From contig NC_079873.1 in NCBI RefSeq assembly GCF_023065955.2, forward strand, positions 98,122,128-98,186,127: a stretch of 64,000 nucleotides of DNA, in the 5' to 3' direction. Shown here one piece after another: positions 34,786 to 47,149 of the stretch. The number at the start of each line of letters is the position of its first letter. Position 1 is the stretch's first letter. The notes beneath the pieces are model-generated. The model saw only the letters and a list, made by a program, of their open reading frames with translations. It ran no database searches and was not told the origin of the DNA. The translations under genes and the position numbers were made by a program. This DNA comes from Ursus arctos. Lineage: Eukaryota > Chordata > Mammalia > Carnivora > Ursidae.

Positions 34786-37310
34786 CAAAGTGGAGACTTC
34801 ACAGAAAATGCCTAATTTATTCAGACCCAAAGGTGAGGATAATATGGAATTCTCAGCCTCGTGACAATTATCTAAATACTTGTTGCTTCTTGTGGGGAGT
34901 GAGGTAGTTGGAGAGAAGTTAAGAAGAAATATGCCCAAATCATACTATGGGTAAGTCTTGCCCATGATACAGAGCAGGGAAAAAAGTAACCTTTATTACT
35001 TTCGTCCTGCTAGGAAATTGCTGACCTGCTTCTTTTGATTGGGAAGAAAAACGACATCGGTGGGTGTCAACCGGCAGGTGGTGACCACTGTTTCTTTAAA
35101 GACAACATATGAAACACGGAAAATTTATTTCCCAATAAACTTGACTTTCTGAGAAGAGCCACCAAAAAAAAAAAAAAAAAGAAAGAAAGAAAGTGCCGTA
35201 CAGTCAAAGCATAAGGAACAAGGATATTTCCAATTGCTGTTAAATATAATCCAAGCGAAGTGATCCACTGGGGCTCAGGTGCAGGTTTGCTGTCAATACA
35301 ATTTATAAGGGTTCAGCTTCCAAAGCTACACTTTCATTTGACAGTAATTTCCTTTTTTATTTTGTTTTGTTTTAAGTTGACTACAATTTTCAATCACAGC
35401 TATCAGTTCATCGCTTGGATGAAGGTGACCCAGCACTCCTTCTTTATCTAATTCCTGAGGTGCCCTTAGATTATCTTTCACAAGCAAAGTCTACAATGAT
35501 AACAGGAAAAATAAATTAATTCAAAGATGGGGGCTTATCACATACCATCTTCTGAGGGCTGCATTTTTTATTAAACATGAATCAAATAATCTTTTGAAAT
35601 GAGGGGTCTGGTTATCCAGAATCATCTTCTTCCCCATTGCATGGATAATTCAACAATCTTAATTAATTGGCCTTTTATGATGAGTTTTATACACAAAAGC
35701 TGCTATCAATTTGCCAGCCAAATATATTATCTTAATATTTTAAGATGTATTTGTATTTTTAAAGGGAATTAAAATTTTCATCAAATGAATCGAAAGGAAG
35801 GACAGGAAACTAGCATGCTAAATGTTGAAATACATAGTCTACAGCTAAACTATGCTAACACTAGTAACGATATCAGCATTTCCTAATGTATGGGAATATT
35901 AGTGAGTATTGTATGAGAATAAAGTTCTCAATACAAATAAACTTCGGGAACTTTGTGTTAAACACATCTCTACAGGTTTCTCTTTTACAGGATTTCTCGG
36001 AGTCTTTAATATGCTGCTATCTATTATCAATTACCAAGAACTGCATATGGTAAGCAGCATTTTCCTAAACACATGGACTGTTTCTCTTTTTCAGCACATA
36101 GTATAAAACTAGGGTTTTACCGTAATATATTTTTGGAAGTTAGAATATATCTGAAATAATCATTATTTCTAAACTTAACACATGGTATAAATCTCATTTA
36201 ATTATTTCTTTAAAAATTGCTTGCATACAAAATATCTTCAAATCTTTCAAAACTCTATTTGCCGATGCTGCCCTGTAATCAGTACCTTTCAGCATTGGCA
36301 GTGTAATAGAACTTCTGTATTGGACATGTGATTCAAGGTGATTAAACCAACTGGATTAAACCAAGATTACCACTTTACATGATGGAGCCACAAATCGTAG
36401 ACATTATTAATCCAAAGTGTGCACATGCAAAGCAGAAAGCACAAGAAGGTTTATTTGCTTGTTGTATTCCTCCTATATATATTCTCATTCAACACAGAAA
36501 AGCTAAATGGGAGTAGTTATCAGAATGTAGCTGTCAGAAATTGGATAAAATTGAGTCTTTCTGCAGCATTCATAATTACTTTCAGAAGACTGAACAAGAA
36601 ATGCAGGTCTCAACAAACCACAGTGGTTTGGAATGAGCCTTGAGATTCTGAGTAGGCTTTGTAATCAGCAAATCGAAAAATCTCCATGTAGCCCCAGCAA
36701 TATTATCCTACAATATATCTTCTGGCATTATTATATATTATCAAGGCAATTGTACCTCTTTTTTGGGGGGTATGCATTGTGACACTTTTACATGCTAGCT
36801 CTCAGCAGGCTTTTTAGTACTCTGAGAGATAACCTAGTTTGCAGAACTATTTTACTTGTTTTAAGAGGTCTCTAATCATGTAATCATAGGTGATTTGGAA
36901 ATAGCTTTGAAGAAGGACTCTTAGAGCTGTTGAGTTAATAACATGCATTACCAACATTCCACGACATTTTTTATACTCCCAAAATGTTCACTCACTAAAT
37001 GAGCCATTCTCACTGTTTTCCCTCCCCTTCCCTTTCCATACATGGTAGGTATGTGGACATAATGTGGGCTAGATTAGAGTGAGTACTCTAATTTTATATG
37101 CCATGAGAGACAGCATCTCTTAATTTAATATAGCCTTGGAAGTCATTTTCAAAACTATTAGTGTGCCTAAATTTTCTGTGGCCAGCCAAATGGGCACTGC
37201 CCTTGCCCTCAGCTTCTAGTGTTTTCTCAACTCCTACTCACGCCCATGCTCACCGACTTCTGTTGCTCCTCATATCAAGTTGCTAAAAGTCACACGTTGC
37301 TGATTTTGGA
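34786..37310. other. unassigned sequence
   Basis: 2.5 kb with no named repeat, apart from an A-run with GAAA units at 35163-35193. A short imperfect inverted repeat lies at 36261-36299. Confidence 0.4.
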
Positions 37311-37314
37311 AAAG

Positions 37315-38125
37315 ACTATTCAGTGAAAAAGAATGGGCACTTTCTCATACACACTGCTGGTAGGATTGTAAACGCATATAGGCTTTTGGAGGACATTTTA
37401 GCAGTATATAAATGTTAGATTCTCTCATTTATTTTCTATCAAAATACTAAATGTATATATCCTTTGACTCATCAACTTCACTTCTAGGGAATCTGTTCCT
37501 ACAGGACAATTCCACAGGTGCACAAATATATATGTACATGGAATTCACTGCGGTATTGCTCATAAAAGTAAAAAAATTGGAAATGACCTAATTGTCCATG
37601 CATATAAAGGAATATCAAGTTGCACGGGCAGATTTACCTATACTTACATAGAAAGCTCTCCAACGCACAGTGTTAGAAAACAGGAAAAGCAAGCCATAGA
37701 ACACATATAGCATGATCCCGTGTAGGTCTTTTTGTTAAAGATTTACTTATTTACTTGAGAGAGAGAACATAAGCGGGGTAGGGACAGAGGGAGACGGAGA
37801 GCAGAATCCCAAGCAGACACCCCGCTCAGCGCAGAGCCCAACATGGGGTTTAATCTCATGACTGCGAGAACATGACCTGAGCCGAAACCAAGAGTCGGAC
37901 GCTCAACTGACTGAGCCACCCAGGCACTCCGATACCATGTAGGTTTTAAAAAATTACAGAAGGATACCTACCAAACTATTATCATTGAGTACCTCTGGAT
38001 AAGGGAATGGGTTGGGACAGGGTGCCGGTGAAGAATAAAGGAATTTTCAGTTTTATACTTTTGTGTGGTTTACTTCATTTTACAATAAGCATATAATAAT
38101 GTGTTATTTGTATAACTGATACATT
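37315..38125 (+). mobile_element. old L1 (L1M) 3' portion, interrupted by a SINE
   Basis: 'TTTCTCATACACACTGCTGGTAGGATTGTAAACG', 'CTTTGACTCATCAACTTCACTTCTAGGGAATC', 'GGTATTGCTCATAAAAGTAAAAAAATTGGAAATG', then after the SINE 'GAGTACCTCTGGATAAGGGAATGGGTTGGG' and 'TTTTATACTTTTGTGTGG'. This is an ancient L1 ORF2 end and 3' UTR. The CAN SINE occupies 37733-37930. Confidence 0.87.
37733..37930 (-). mobile_element. CAN SINE, older subtype, inside L1
   Basis: Reversed copy with 'GAGAGAGAACATAAGCGGGG', 'CCGCTCAGCGCAGAGCCC', 'GAACATGACCTGAGCC' and a mutated head 'ACCCAGGCACTCC'. Diverged duplication: GATCCCGTGTAGGTCTT at the left, GATACCATGTAGGTTTT at the right. Confidence 0.93.
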
Positions 38126-38289
38126 TTTAAGGAAAATGCTACTGCAATAATCTCCAAAGCATTAGCTTCAAAAGTCACACACTCAGGAAAAACAAATGAA
38201 AGCATTTGATATTATTTCTCACCAAGCAGATTAAAATATTCAGGGACACACCCATTATTTCTCTTAGGTTTTGGGCCGGTGAATTATCC

Positions 38290-38886
38290 ATTATTTCTTT
38301 GAGTACCATGGCCCACAGACCCTAGGGTGTCCCCCATGTTCATGGCCCGGGACTTGCTTCTAACCAATAGACTATATGGAAAGGTGATGAAAACATCACT
38401 CCCCTAACTATATTACTGTTTATACATAGAAGACTCATTTTACTAGCCATGAGTAAAGAACATTTCTCTCTCTCTCTCTCTCTGTCTCTGTCTCTCTCTC
38501 TCACTCTCTGTCTCTGCCAGATGCTGACTCTGAAGAAGCTGCCACGCTGTCAGTGGGCCTACGGAAGGGGCCATGTGGCAAGGACTACAGAGTAGCCTCT
38601 AGTAGCTGACAGCGACCCCTGGCTGACAGCCAGCAAGAAAATGGGAAACGTGGTCCTAAACTGTAGGACTTAAATTCCGCCAATGACATGAGCTCAGAAG
38701 AGGATCCTCAGACGAGACCTCAGTCCCAGCTAACACTGTGATTTCATCCCGGTGAGACCCTGAACAGAGAAGCCAGTGGCTGTGCCCAGATTCCTGACTC
38801 ATAACAACTATGAGACAACCACTGTTTGTTGCTTTAGGTCCTTAGGTTTGCGCGCATTTGTTACACAGAAAGAGAAAACTAATACA
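38290..38886 (+). mobile_element. MaLR-type LTR with TC microsatellite
   Basis: Old LTR text in order: 'ACTTGCTTCTAACCAATAGACTATATGG', the CT array, 'GAAGCTGCCACGCTGTCAG', 'GGGCCATGTGGCAAGGACTACAG', 'CCCTGGCTGACAGCCAGCAAG', 'ATTTCATCCCGGTGAGACCC', 'CCCAGATTCCTGACTCATAAC' and the end 'TTTGTTACACAGAAAGAGAAAACTAATACA'. These are hallmarks of the MaLR/MLT1 group; the subfamily is not named. Confidence 0.8.
38464..38517. repeat. (TC)n microsatellite
   Basis: TC array interrupted by GTCTCTG units, expanded within the LTR. Confidence 0.95.
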
Positions 38887-39014
38887 ATTACTTTGTTCTA
38901 CAATCTGTCTGATGCCAAACTAACCAGGGGAACACAAGAGAATCTGCCTGATCCACTGTTTTGTCTACCAAATTCCTCCTGCTGAACCACTGACAAATGT
39001 ATACACTTGAGCTC

Positions 39015-39205
39015 TGCAAATCACTTTCTGTTTGTTAGGCACTATCCTATGCATTTCAGCTCTTACCTTACAAAATCCTCACATTACTCCTGTGAGGTGG
39101 CCATAGATAAGGATGTTGGCGGCTTTAAGAGGTTACAAAACTGGCCCAAGGTGTAGGTAGCTAGTAGGTAGCTAAGTCAAGATTCATACCCCAACCTGTG
39201 TTTAA
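39015..39205 (-). mobile_element. MIR SINE
   Basis: 'TTAGGCACTATCCTATGCATTTCAGCTC', 'AAAATCCTCACATTACTCCTGTGAGGTGG', 'AAGAGGTTACAAAACTGGCCCAAGG' and 'AAGTCAAGATTCATACCCC' are the reversed MIR in order. Confidence 0.85.
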
Positions 39206-40685
39206 CAGGATATAAAAAAGAATGAAAAATCAACAAATGATCCAATATTTAAAAATCCACTTTCACTTTCAGAAAATCCTTTAAAAAGCAGTGATTAAAA
39301 GAGGTTGGTAGTCTAGCTATCCCGGCTGAAGGTAGTAGGTCTAATCTTACTTCTCTTCCCCCAAATCTGTTACATTTTCCTACACTCATTTGCAGTGACT
39401 TAAAATAAGAACTCAGGAGTTATTACAAGAGAACCTGGCTACACTGTGGCTCAATATCACACAGCTTTATATATTTTGCCATTCACATAATTTCCTCTTT
39501 GAGTTACACCTAATATATAAGTGGCTCAACCCTGTAGCGGCTGATAACCCGAGCATAGTTCTGTTCCTTAGTATCAGGAGATCAGTCACTTTTTGAGTTC
39601 ACATGGGCGTCCTTTTAAAGGAAGCAAACCCCACAAAACCAAAAAGCCAGAAGCACAGAGCTGCATACCAGAATACAACACAATCAATGTAATCATCAAT
39701 AGGCAAGTTGAGATAAACATCATACTGACAGGATATGTAGCTGAAGAAGGCCAGAGGAAGAATGACTCAATTTTATTTTTCCCATGGGCAAAGGCAGAAG
39801 AGTGTCATCATGAACAAATTAAAGTCCCACCACAAAGCATTTGTACAATGTGCCATGCCAGAAAACAAAGGGCAAACCACTAATCTCAACAGATAATAAT
39901 TAGGAAAAACAGTAGAGAAAAAAAGCAGGAATACTAGGATGGAAGGATGTTAGGAATTATCACTATCAATTGTGATGACTCTTCTAGAATGTACATTTTA
40001 ACTGATTTTATAGGTTGTGATTTTCTCACTGCAGGCATTTAGAATTGGCATTCAAACACTAGGAGAGCCAAGTTTAATTAACTTAGACTTCTGAATAAAG
40101 AGACAAGCAGAGAGTAAGATGGACAGCCAATGCTGCGGCTCCAGTTTGCTGTTCAAACTGCAGACCATATGCACTGCTGCTTTTACTGCCTCTTCACCTG
40201 ATCAGCTGAAAATTGTGACCACATCAAGCAAACGATCTCTGTGATCCACATTTTATCCCACTGAGGACCTTCTCCTTTCTGCTTTCCTTCCCTAATCAGT
40301 ACAATGTGTAAGCTGGCCCCTGAGATCAGAGACCGATCAAAATGAACTGAGTAGACTCCAGAAGGACAGCTCTGAATAAATAGGATAATGCAAGAGGATA
40401 ATCAGATTCTCTGAGGACTTGCGAAAACTTTTGGTTCAGACCTGGAATGAGAATGGGAAGGAAAAACAACCAACGACAGATAAATATATGTCTTGTATCT
40501 AAGTGGCATGCATGTGCCTATGAACACACACACACACGACGCAGTAATAAATTCATGACATTCAGACAACCCACAATCACGTTCAAATCTCCCCCCGTCC
40601 CAGTATGTATCTCGCTACTCTTCTTCTTGACCTTTTTGTTCTAGTCCAATCTTCTCATATTGGTTCAGAGCATAATCCTCAAGTG
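39206..40685. other. unassigned sequence
   Basis: About 1.5 kb without a recognisable repeat. A 96-codon frame (39593-39883) has no motif I know; short CA run at 40526-40537. Confidence 0.4.
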
Positions 40686-40689
40686 AAAT

Positions 40690-40905
40690 ACTGGGTCTTT
40701 GCCTCTTGATTGGGCCAAAGTCCATTCAACCTTCAAAATCCACTTCCTCTGTGCAGGCCTCCCAAACCAACCCTGATTGCTTCCATTTTTCTATCCTTAG
40801 CCTGTTTCCCTCATATCATGATCATCATATCATAACTTACACTATTTAATCTTTTAAGTCTATGTGTTATCTCCTCAGCTAGACTATCTTAATTACTTGG
40901 GAGCT
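40690..40905 (+). mobile_element. L2 LINE 3' fragment
   Basis: 'CAACCTTCAAAATCCACTTCCTCTGTGCAGGCCTCCCAAACC' and 'TTCCATTTTTCTATCCTTAGCC' match the forward L2 non-coding 3' stretch. Confidence 0.7.
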
Positions 40906-42290
40906 GGAAGTTCATAATCCAGTGAGAGATAAAAAGCTAAACAAATTTCTAAAGCACAATGTAAACATGTTTTTAATAGAGATGTATGATACAGAATGCT
41001 AGAAGATCAGAGAGGAACGTAACTTTCTTTGTGAGATTTGGACAAGGTTTACAGAGGAACTGGCAGCTGACCTGGCTTTTTTTTTTTAAAGATTTTATTT
41101 ATTTATTTGAGAGAGAGTGAGTAAGAGAGAGAGAGAGAGAGAGAGAGAAGGAGAGAGAGCATCTGAACCAGACTCTGCAATGAGCACAGAGCCGGACGAA
41201 GGGCTCAATGCCACAACTGCGAGATCATGACCTGAGCTGAAATCAAGAGTCAGACACGTAACTGAGTAAGCCACCCAGGCGCCCCCCGACCTGGCTTTTG
41301 AATAGTGCTTAGTAGTTGGCCAGATTTAGGGGGAAGAAACTAACATTGTAGGTAAAAGGAACTATATGTGTAGAGTTGTGAAAGTGCTTGGTGTCCTTGA
41401 AAGGAAAAGTGAATAAATAAATATGCCTGTAGAATTTCAGAGGCTGGAGAGGTAGGTTGAGGCTGGACTTCATGGAATACAAGAGCTTCTCTCACAATGT
41501 AATGGATAGTCACTGAATGTTTCAAGAGGAGACAAGCACGGGAAAATACGCACTGACAAAGGTATTTCTGGTGACAGCGTAAAAGCTGAATTGGATGAAG
41601 GCAGGCCTGAAGGTTAAAAAAAAATCTGACAGTTTGTTACATCACATGTAAAAAATTATAAGGCTTGAACTAAGGCAGAAGCGTTGGACAAGGGACAGGG
41701 GATAGGTCAGAAATGGAATTAGGAAGTAGAGTTGTTAGAACATGGAGCAGAATTGGAAGTAGGGGAGAGGAAGGAGCCTAGAATAAATTCAAAATGTACA
41801 TACTTTGGGAGACTGGACAGATGTTGACGGCATTTATTAAAACAAGGCCTTGAGGAAGAAGGGAAGGTGATGAATTGATGTTGGTTGTTTCGCGTTCGAA
41901 GAACATGTGGACCATCCTACAGATGCCCAATAGGAGTCAGAAATCATTTTGGACCTAAGTGGGGACTACAGATGTAGACTGGGAAGCCACTGGTAGTGTT
42001 TAAAGACATGGATATGAAAGGTATTTCTCAGAAAAAAAGAGCATGAAATAGAAAAGGTCCAAGGACAGATCTTTGGGGAACACCAACAATTTTAAAAGGC
42101 AGAATGATAAAGAGGTATCTGTGAAGGAGTCTAAAAACTTTGGAGAACCTGGAGAAATCATTTTTCCCAAGGGAACAAGTGGACAGCAGTACTGACTTCT
42201 ACTGAAAGTTCAAGTAAGATGAGAACCAAAATGAAAATCTGACCAAAATGTCGGTGATGATCTTCATGACTGTAATAGAGTAGTGGAAAC
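40906..42290 (-). mobile_element. L2 LINE, long internal fragment
   Basis: Reversed L2 body, split by a SINE at 41081-41287: 'GGAAGTTCATAATCCAGTGAGAGATAAAAAGC' at the start, then 'GGCTGGAGAGGTAGGTTGAGGCTGG', 'GACTGGACAGATGTTG', 'GATGCCCAATAGGAG' and 'AGATCTTTGGGGAACACC'. Order and phrasing agree with the antisense of L2 ORF-distal DNA. Highly diverged. Confidence 0.75.
41081..41287 (-). mobile_element. CAN SINE, older subtype, inside L2
   Basis: Reversed copy with an expanded GA linker, 'GAGATCATGACCTGAGC' and head 'ACCCAGGCGCCCC'. The perfect 12-bp duplication GACCTGGCTTTT lies at 41069-41080 and 41288-41299. Confidence 0.96.
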
Positions 42291-42294
42291 AGAA

Positions 42295-43430
42295 GTCAAA
42301 TTAGTTTGTTTATTCATTTTATTCAATAATTACTTACCTTATTCCTATTATGTGCCAAACATTATTATAGCTAATAAGAATTCAAGCAAAAACCCTTGCC
42401 CTCTGGAGTTTATATTCTTGTGTGGAAAGCACAGAAATAAATAACTTAAAGTATGTTACTTGGTGTCAAACGCTAAAGGGAAAATTAAAACAGAGAAGGG
42501 TATAGGGAGCCTATGTGTGGGTAAGGTCTCTGAAGTTGTAATTTTAGATAATGCAGTCAGGTAAGGACCCTCAGAGTAGGTCATATTTAAGTAAAGACCT
42601 GAAAAAATTAAGGATCAATCCGGGAAGACTGAGGACTGAATGGTAAAGGAGGAAGTATTTACCAGACAATGGAGAAATTAATAATGCAAGCGAGAGAGAA
42701 CTAACAGTTTCAGCTCCAGAAGAAGTGAGGAGTGTATGGGATTGAAAACACACAATGAGAGCTGGCACTGAAAAGGGGGATGGCTACTTCTGACTGTGAA
42801 ACTTGTTCTAAGACTGAGTATAAATACAGGTATGTTGAAGGTAGGGTGGTAGGAAGTTGGAGGGAACATGACTGATGGTCTCTACTTTCCCTCTGAGGTA
42901 GGAAGCAACATTTTCAGCTGCCTGACAGGGTGTGGGAAAAGTAAGTAGTCAGGAGAAAATGGCATTAGAACAGTAAGAATGGCATTCTTAGAAAGGGAGC
43001 TGACTTCGGCACAAAAATAAAGATGGGGTAGTCTTCAGGGCTTGGCAAAGGCTGGACAGTATGAATTTGCAGTGGCACCCATCAATCAGGTATGATCGTT
43101 ATTTGGCGATTGAGAAGTATAATGACAGGAAGAAAGAAAACATCAAGTAACGACGATCCAAGGTTGAGGACTGGCAAGATGGTGAGACACAAGGATGTCA
43201 ATGAGTTCGTGGTTAAAAAGTGTTAGGGTTAGTAAGAAAGAAAGCATGGAAATGTCTGAAGAGTAGATCAGAAGCTAGGGAGCAGCGAGGGACCTAGAGC
43301 TCTTGATGATACACCAGAGGTGAGTTAGTGGGAGTGAAGAGGTGGAAGTGACTCACTGAAGCAGAGTGGAGGCAATGCACATTGGCTGGAAGAAGGTCAG
43401 GAACTATGAAGTTAGAGTTTCAGATGGGTT
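42295..43430 (-). mobile_element. second L2 LINE fragment
   Basis: A new L2 3' end begins here in reverse: 'TTATTCATTTTATTCAATAATTACTTACCTTATTCC', 'TATGTGCCAAACATTATTATAGC', 'AACCCTTGCCCTCTGGAGTTTATATTC', continuing into the reversed body. It abuts the previous fragment, giving two L2 elements head to tail. Confidence 0.78.
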
Positions 43431-43476
43431 TTCTGTTAAAAAATAGAGGCAGATTATTTCAGGTGGATATTTTTTC

Positions 43477-43701
43477 TTTTTTAAAAATATTCCTTTATGA
43501 AATTTCCTTTTTAATTTAAATTTTAGGTAATTATCATACAGTGCAATATTGGTTTCTGGAGTAGAAGTCACTGATTCATCACTCACATATAACACCCAGT
43601 GCTTGTCACAAGTGCCCTTCTTAATACCCATCCCCCCGTCTAGCCCATCCCCCACCCTCTTCACTCTATCACAGCCCTCAGTTTGTTCTTTATCATTAAC
43701 A
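43477..43701 (-). mobile_element. carnivoran L1 3' UTR, 5'-truncated
   Basis: Reversed 3' UTR of the younger carnivoran L1: 'CATACAGTGCAATATTGGTTTCTGGAGTAGAAG', 'CACATATAACACCCAGTGCTTGTCAC', 'GTGCCCTTCTTAATACCCATCC' and 'CCCTCAGTTTGTTCTTTATC'. The flanks share GGATATTTTTT (43465 and 43702), a probable target duplication. Severe 5' truncation leaves about 220 bp. Confidence 0.93.
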
Positions 43702-43709
43702 GGATATTT

Positions 43710-45785
43710 TTTTTCTGTCAAAATGGTAGATTTATCTGTCCAAACCAAAAATAAGGAGGAGTATAAATCTAGTGCATGTAGTATCATTCTCATGGCCCCC
43801 CAAAAAACATTAAAATGCCAATTATAAAAAACCTTTCACAATAGAACAACAGAAAATATGTTTTGTAAATACTATTGAAGAGAATCTCAAAATCTAAAGC
43901 CACACTTCAATGAAATAGTTTCTCTAAACTGTTGTTAGGCAAAATAGTGGAAAACACATTTAAGTTTAAATAATGACTTTCAAAGTAGAAAAACGCATTA
44001 ACTCTGGACAAGTAGGATAAACTTATTCAATAAAAGATAACACAAGTCCAACTATACTGCATTGAACTCTGCCTGGTAGGATAATAGAAACATGTAAAAT
44101 TGAATTGGGTTAAAAATGATCTTTTTTGCAAATGGACATGTAAAGAATATTTTATACTTGAAGACTGAATAATAACCAACATCTCTAAGGAAAAATGAAA
44201 CCATTTATTCAAGTCCACTTTATAAGTCTTCTAACCTGTGTAATTTTCATTATTGTGATTTTTGAGATGTTCTGGCTTAATTGAAGTCATTATTGCTCAC
44301 GAACAAATGAAAGCATATTTGCTATTTCATACGTCTGTGAGACTTTCATATATTTTACATGTGATAGCTAGTATCCAGACCTTCTTGTATTTACCCTTAT
44401 GAGTCATAGTTCTTAAATGAAGTCAGGATAAGCCTTCACCATAGAAGCACATACTAAACTTTCACCTATGACTTTTCTGTCTTTTTTTACCTGATTGGGG
44501 CATTATGTGTCATTTGGAAAATATACATACAAAACCATCTTTCCTAGCCATTAGTGGGCATAACTTAAATGTGCTGCTTGGTGTGCAATTCTCCACCCAT
44601 GGAAATAACTCCATACAAAAAAAGGACTAAAACTGAATGCTTGATGGAACTGTTATGACGAACCATGCTGGAAATATAGACTTAAAAAAGGATAGAGTTT
44701 GAATAAGAAAAATGAGGAATGTGTAACAAGCTAGAGGGGTTGAATATCTTTACCCTCTTCCTTTTGGGATTCCTGGAGCCCTTCATTGTGTGTGGTTACC
44801 TCTTGATTTTAATTTTGCAATCAAAAATTAAGTTCTCTGAAGGATCACTGGTAACAAGTGAAGAGGAAAAAAAAAAAAAAAGAAGTTGAAGTTTCTGCCT
44901 CTCCCTTTAATCCAGATTGTGTTTCCTGTCAATTTTACATTTTGGGGTCTTTTGGAAATGGCAGTTACAAGTACAAGGTGGAAAAGGCTCTGGGAGCACA
45001 AAAAATAAAGACAAGGGGAAAGGAAGATTTGTGCACAGAAGTTGGAGGCACTTTGGAGGAGTTTTCCCAGCTTATATGTGTTTGGGGGGGAGGTGTGCGT
45101 GGGGAAGGAACAAAGGCATCACAGGAAGAGAGTAAGAGTGCCCCTTCATTTAGGAAGCATGAGGGGCATAATGTAAGGTGGGGGACTTGTAGTTTTTTAA
45201 AAAAATAGGTCGCTATTATATATTATCATATTGTGTCCTAGAGACACATTTTACTCACTGCCATTTCAATTCTGAGTGGCAATTACCCTTCCTTCTAGAA
45301 GCTAAACTGTTAAAGCCAAATTTAGTAAAGCAGGTCATATGAGAAATGAGCCTGAACAGCCTTTCAGGTTATTCTAGTTTCCACAGGGAACATTTTGCTT
45401 CTGCTTCCTTTGGACTTGTCACTCCAGAGACACTTTGTCACCTTAAGGCATCCTTTAGAGCACAGACAGGAAGGCCCATAAAGAGTTTGTCATAGTAAAG
45501 CATTTAAATGGTAAATATTAGATTCTTGGTACAAAAAATATTATGGGTCATAACAGGGCAGTTAATTCCTAAGAGAAGGGGATAATATACATAGCATAGT
45601 TACTCTAGCTGTTCCCAGCATAATAAATTACGCCAATAATTACTCTTTTGCTTCTCAAGGTCAGTAGGTTGAGAACAGAGGTGTCAACATAGGGGCTTTC
45701 TATGATCCATCAACGCTTGATGGGTATCATACAATAAAAGATCATTTTTTAACCATCACCTCAGAAAGATGAGAAAGGATCTTTC
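43710..45785. other. unassigned sequence
   Basis: About 2 kb without a repeat that I recognise, except an A-run at 44868-44881. The 116-codon frame at 44858-45208 starts in that A-run and has no recognisable domain. Confidence 0.4.
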
Positions 45786-45787
45786 TG

Positions 45788-46080
45788 GCCAGTGTTTTTG
45801 AAACTTCAGGTAGCAAACCATTAGTGGGTTATGAAAGTAATATATGGGGGTCATGAAAGGTACACTGAAAACAAGAGAAAAGAATATGGTAGGATAGGGT
45901 AAGGTAGGGTAGGATAGACTAGAACAGAATAGAGTAAGATATCATAGTGCATCTTACGTAGTGTTTTGTAAACTGAAACTTTAATATATACACAAGTATT
46001 ATGTTTTACTGGGTTGCAATGAAAAATGAATTTCTTATTTGGATCATTGCCAAAAAAGTTTGACAGTTACTGTTTGAGGA
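45788..46080. mobile_element. hAT-like MITE
   Basis: Ends 'CAGTGTTTTTGAAACTT' and 'AAAGTTTGACAGTTACTGTTTGAG' form imperfect terminal inverted repeats of hAT type, with 'CCATTAGTGGGTTATGA' near the left end and 'GGGTTGCAATG' near the right. A second copy lies at 59470-59752. The family name (MER58/MER20-like) is not certain, and the near-palindromic form makes strand arbitrary. Confidence 0.7.
45888..45938. repeat. degenerate (GGATA/GGTAA)n pentamer repeat
   Basis: Five-base units GGTAG, GATAG, GGTAA, GGTAG and variants run through the MITE middle. Confidence 0.8.
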
Positions 46081-46299
46081 ACTACTTTTGCATCTAACAG
46101 AGAGTATGAAAAGCTTTACTCATGACCACAGATATGACCAGAAGATTATTATCATCTGAGGGAAAACCACATTTATGATTTTCAGGAGAACAAATCATTC
46201 TCAACTGGGAAAAATGATATATAGATGCATATGAATCTCTAAAATGACTTTTAAAATCAGCAAGATGAACAACAGAAACATAAAAGAAAAAAATGAAAA

Positions 46300-46738
46300 C
46301 AGAAGGGCAAAAGTGAACACGACCCAAATGTCTATCAACTGGTGAATGGATAGACAAAATGTGTCGTATCCCTACAATGACCCATTATTTGGCAATTAAA
46401 AGCAATGAAATGCTGATGTATGTTATGCTGTGGATAAACTTTGAAAACATACAAACTGAAAGAAGCCAGACACAAAATGCCAAATAGTGCATGATTCCCT
46501 TTGTATAAAATGTCGAGAGCAGGCAAATCTATAGAGACAGCAGGATTAGTGGGTTCTTAGAGCTGGGAGATACAGAGGTGGTGGGGTGATTGTTAAAGGG
46601 GAAGAGGGTTTCTTTTTGAGATGATGAAAATGTTCTGAAATTGACTGTGGTTATATTCGCACATAGCTGTTAATGTACAGAAGAGCACTAAATTGCATGG
46701 CATGTGAACTGTATCTTAATAAAGCTGTTTTAAAAAAG
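46300..46738 (+). mobile_element. L1M 3' end (L1MB-like)
   Basis: 'CAACTGGTGAATGGATAGACAAAATGTG', 'GGCAATTAAAAGCAATGAAATGCTGATG', 'GAAAGAAGCCAGACACAAAATGCC', 'GATGATGAAAATGTTCTGAAATTGACTG', 'CATGTGAACTGTATCTTAATAAAGCTGTT' and an A tail. The intact 3' end fits an L1M insertion with 5' truncation. Confidence 0.92.
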
Positions 46739-46747
46739 CCTAACAGT

Positions 46748-46950
46748 GGGGCGCCTGGGTGGCACAGCGGTTGAGAGTCTGCCTTCGGCTCAGGGCGTGA
46801 TCCTGGCGTTATGGGATTGAGCCCCACATTGGGCTCCATGCTCCACTGGGAGCCTGCTTCTTCCTCTCCCACTCCCCCTGCTTGTGTTCCCTCTCTCGCC
46901 GGCTGTCTCTATCTCTGTCAAATACATAAATAAAATCTTTAAAAAAAAAA
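46748..46950 (+). mobile_element. CAN SINE, young subtype, in an L1 A-tail
   Basis: Forward full-length copy: 'GGCGCCTGGGTGGCACAGCG', 'GTTGAGAGTCTGCC', 'GAGCCCCACATTGGG', 'TCGCCGGCTGTCTC', A-rich tail. The duplication is AAAAAGCCTAACAGT on the left and AAAAAGCACAACAGT on the right. It inserted at the A-tail of the L1 just upstream. Confidence 0.97.
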
Positions 46951-47149
46951 GCACAACAGTATTTTTTTCAAAAACAAGAGATTCAGAAGCAATCTGAGTA
47001 GTAAACACAGGTCAGAAAAAACAACCACTAGGCAAGGCTATGGTGGTGAGCTATTATTTTTGCTAGTCAATATTTTTCAAACTTTTTTAAAAAATAAAAT
47101 TATACTTTAAGGTTTGTTGTTGTTGTTGTTTTATAAACCACCCTTCTCC

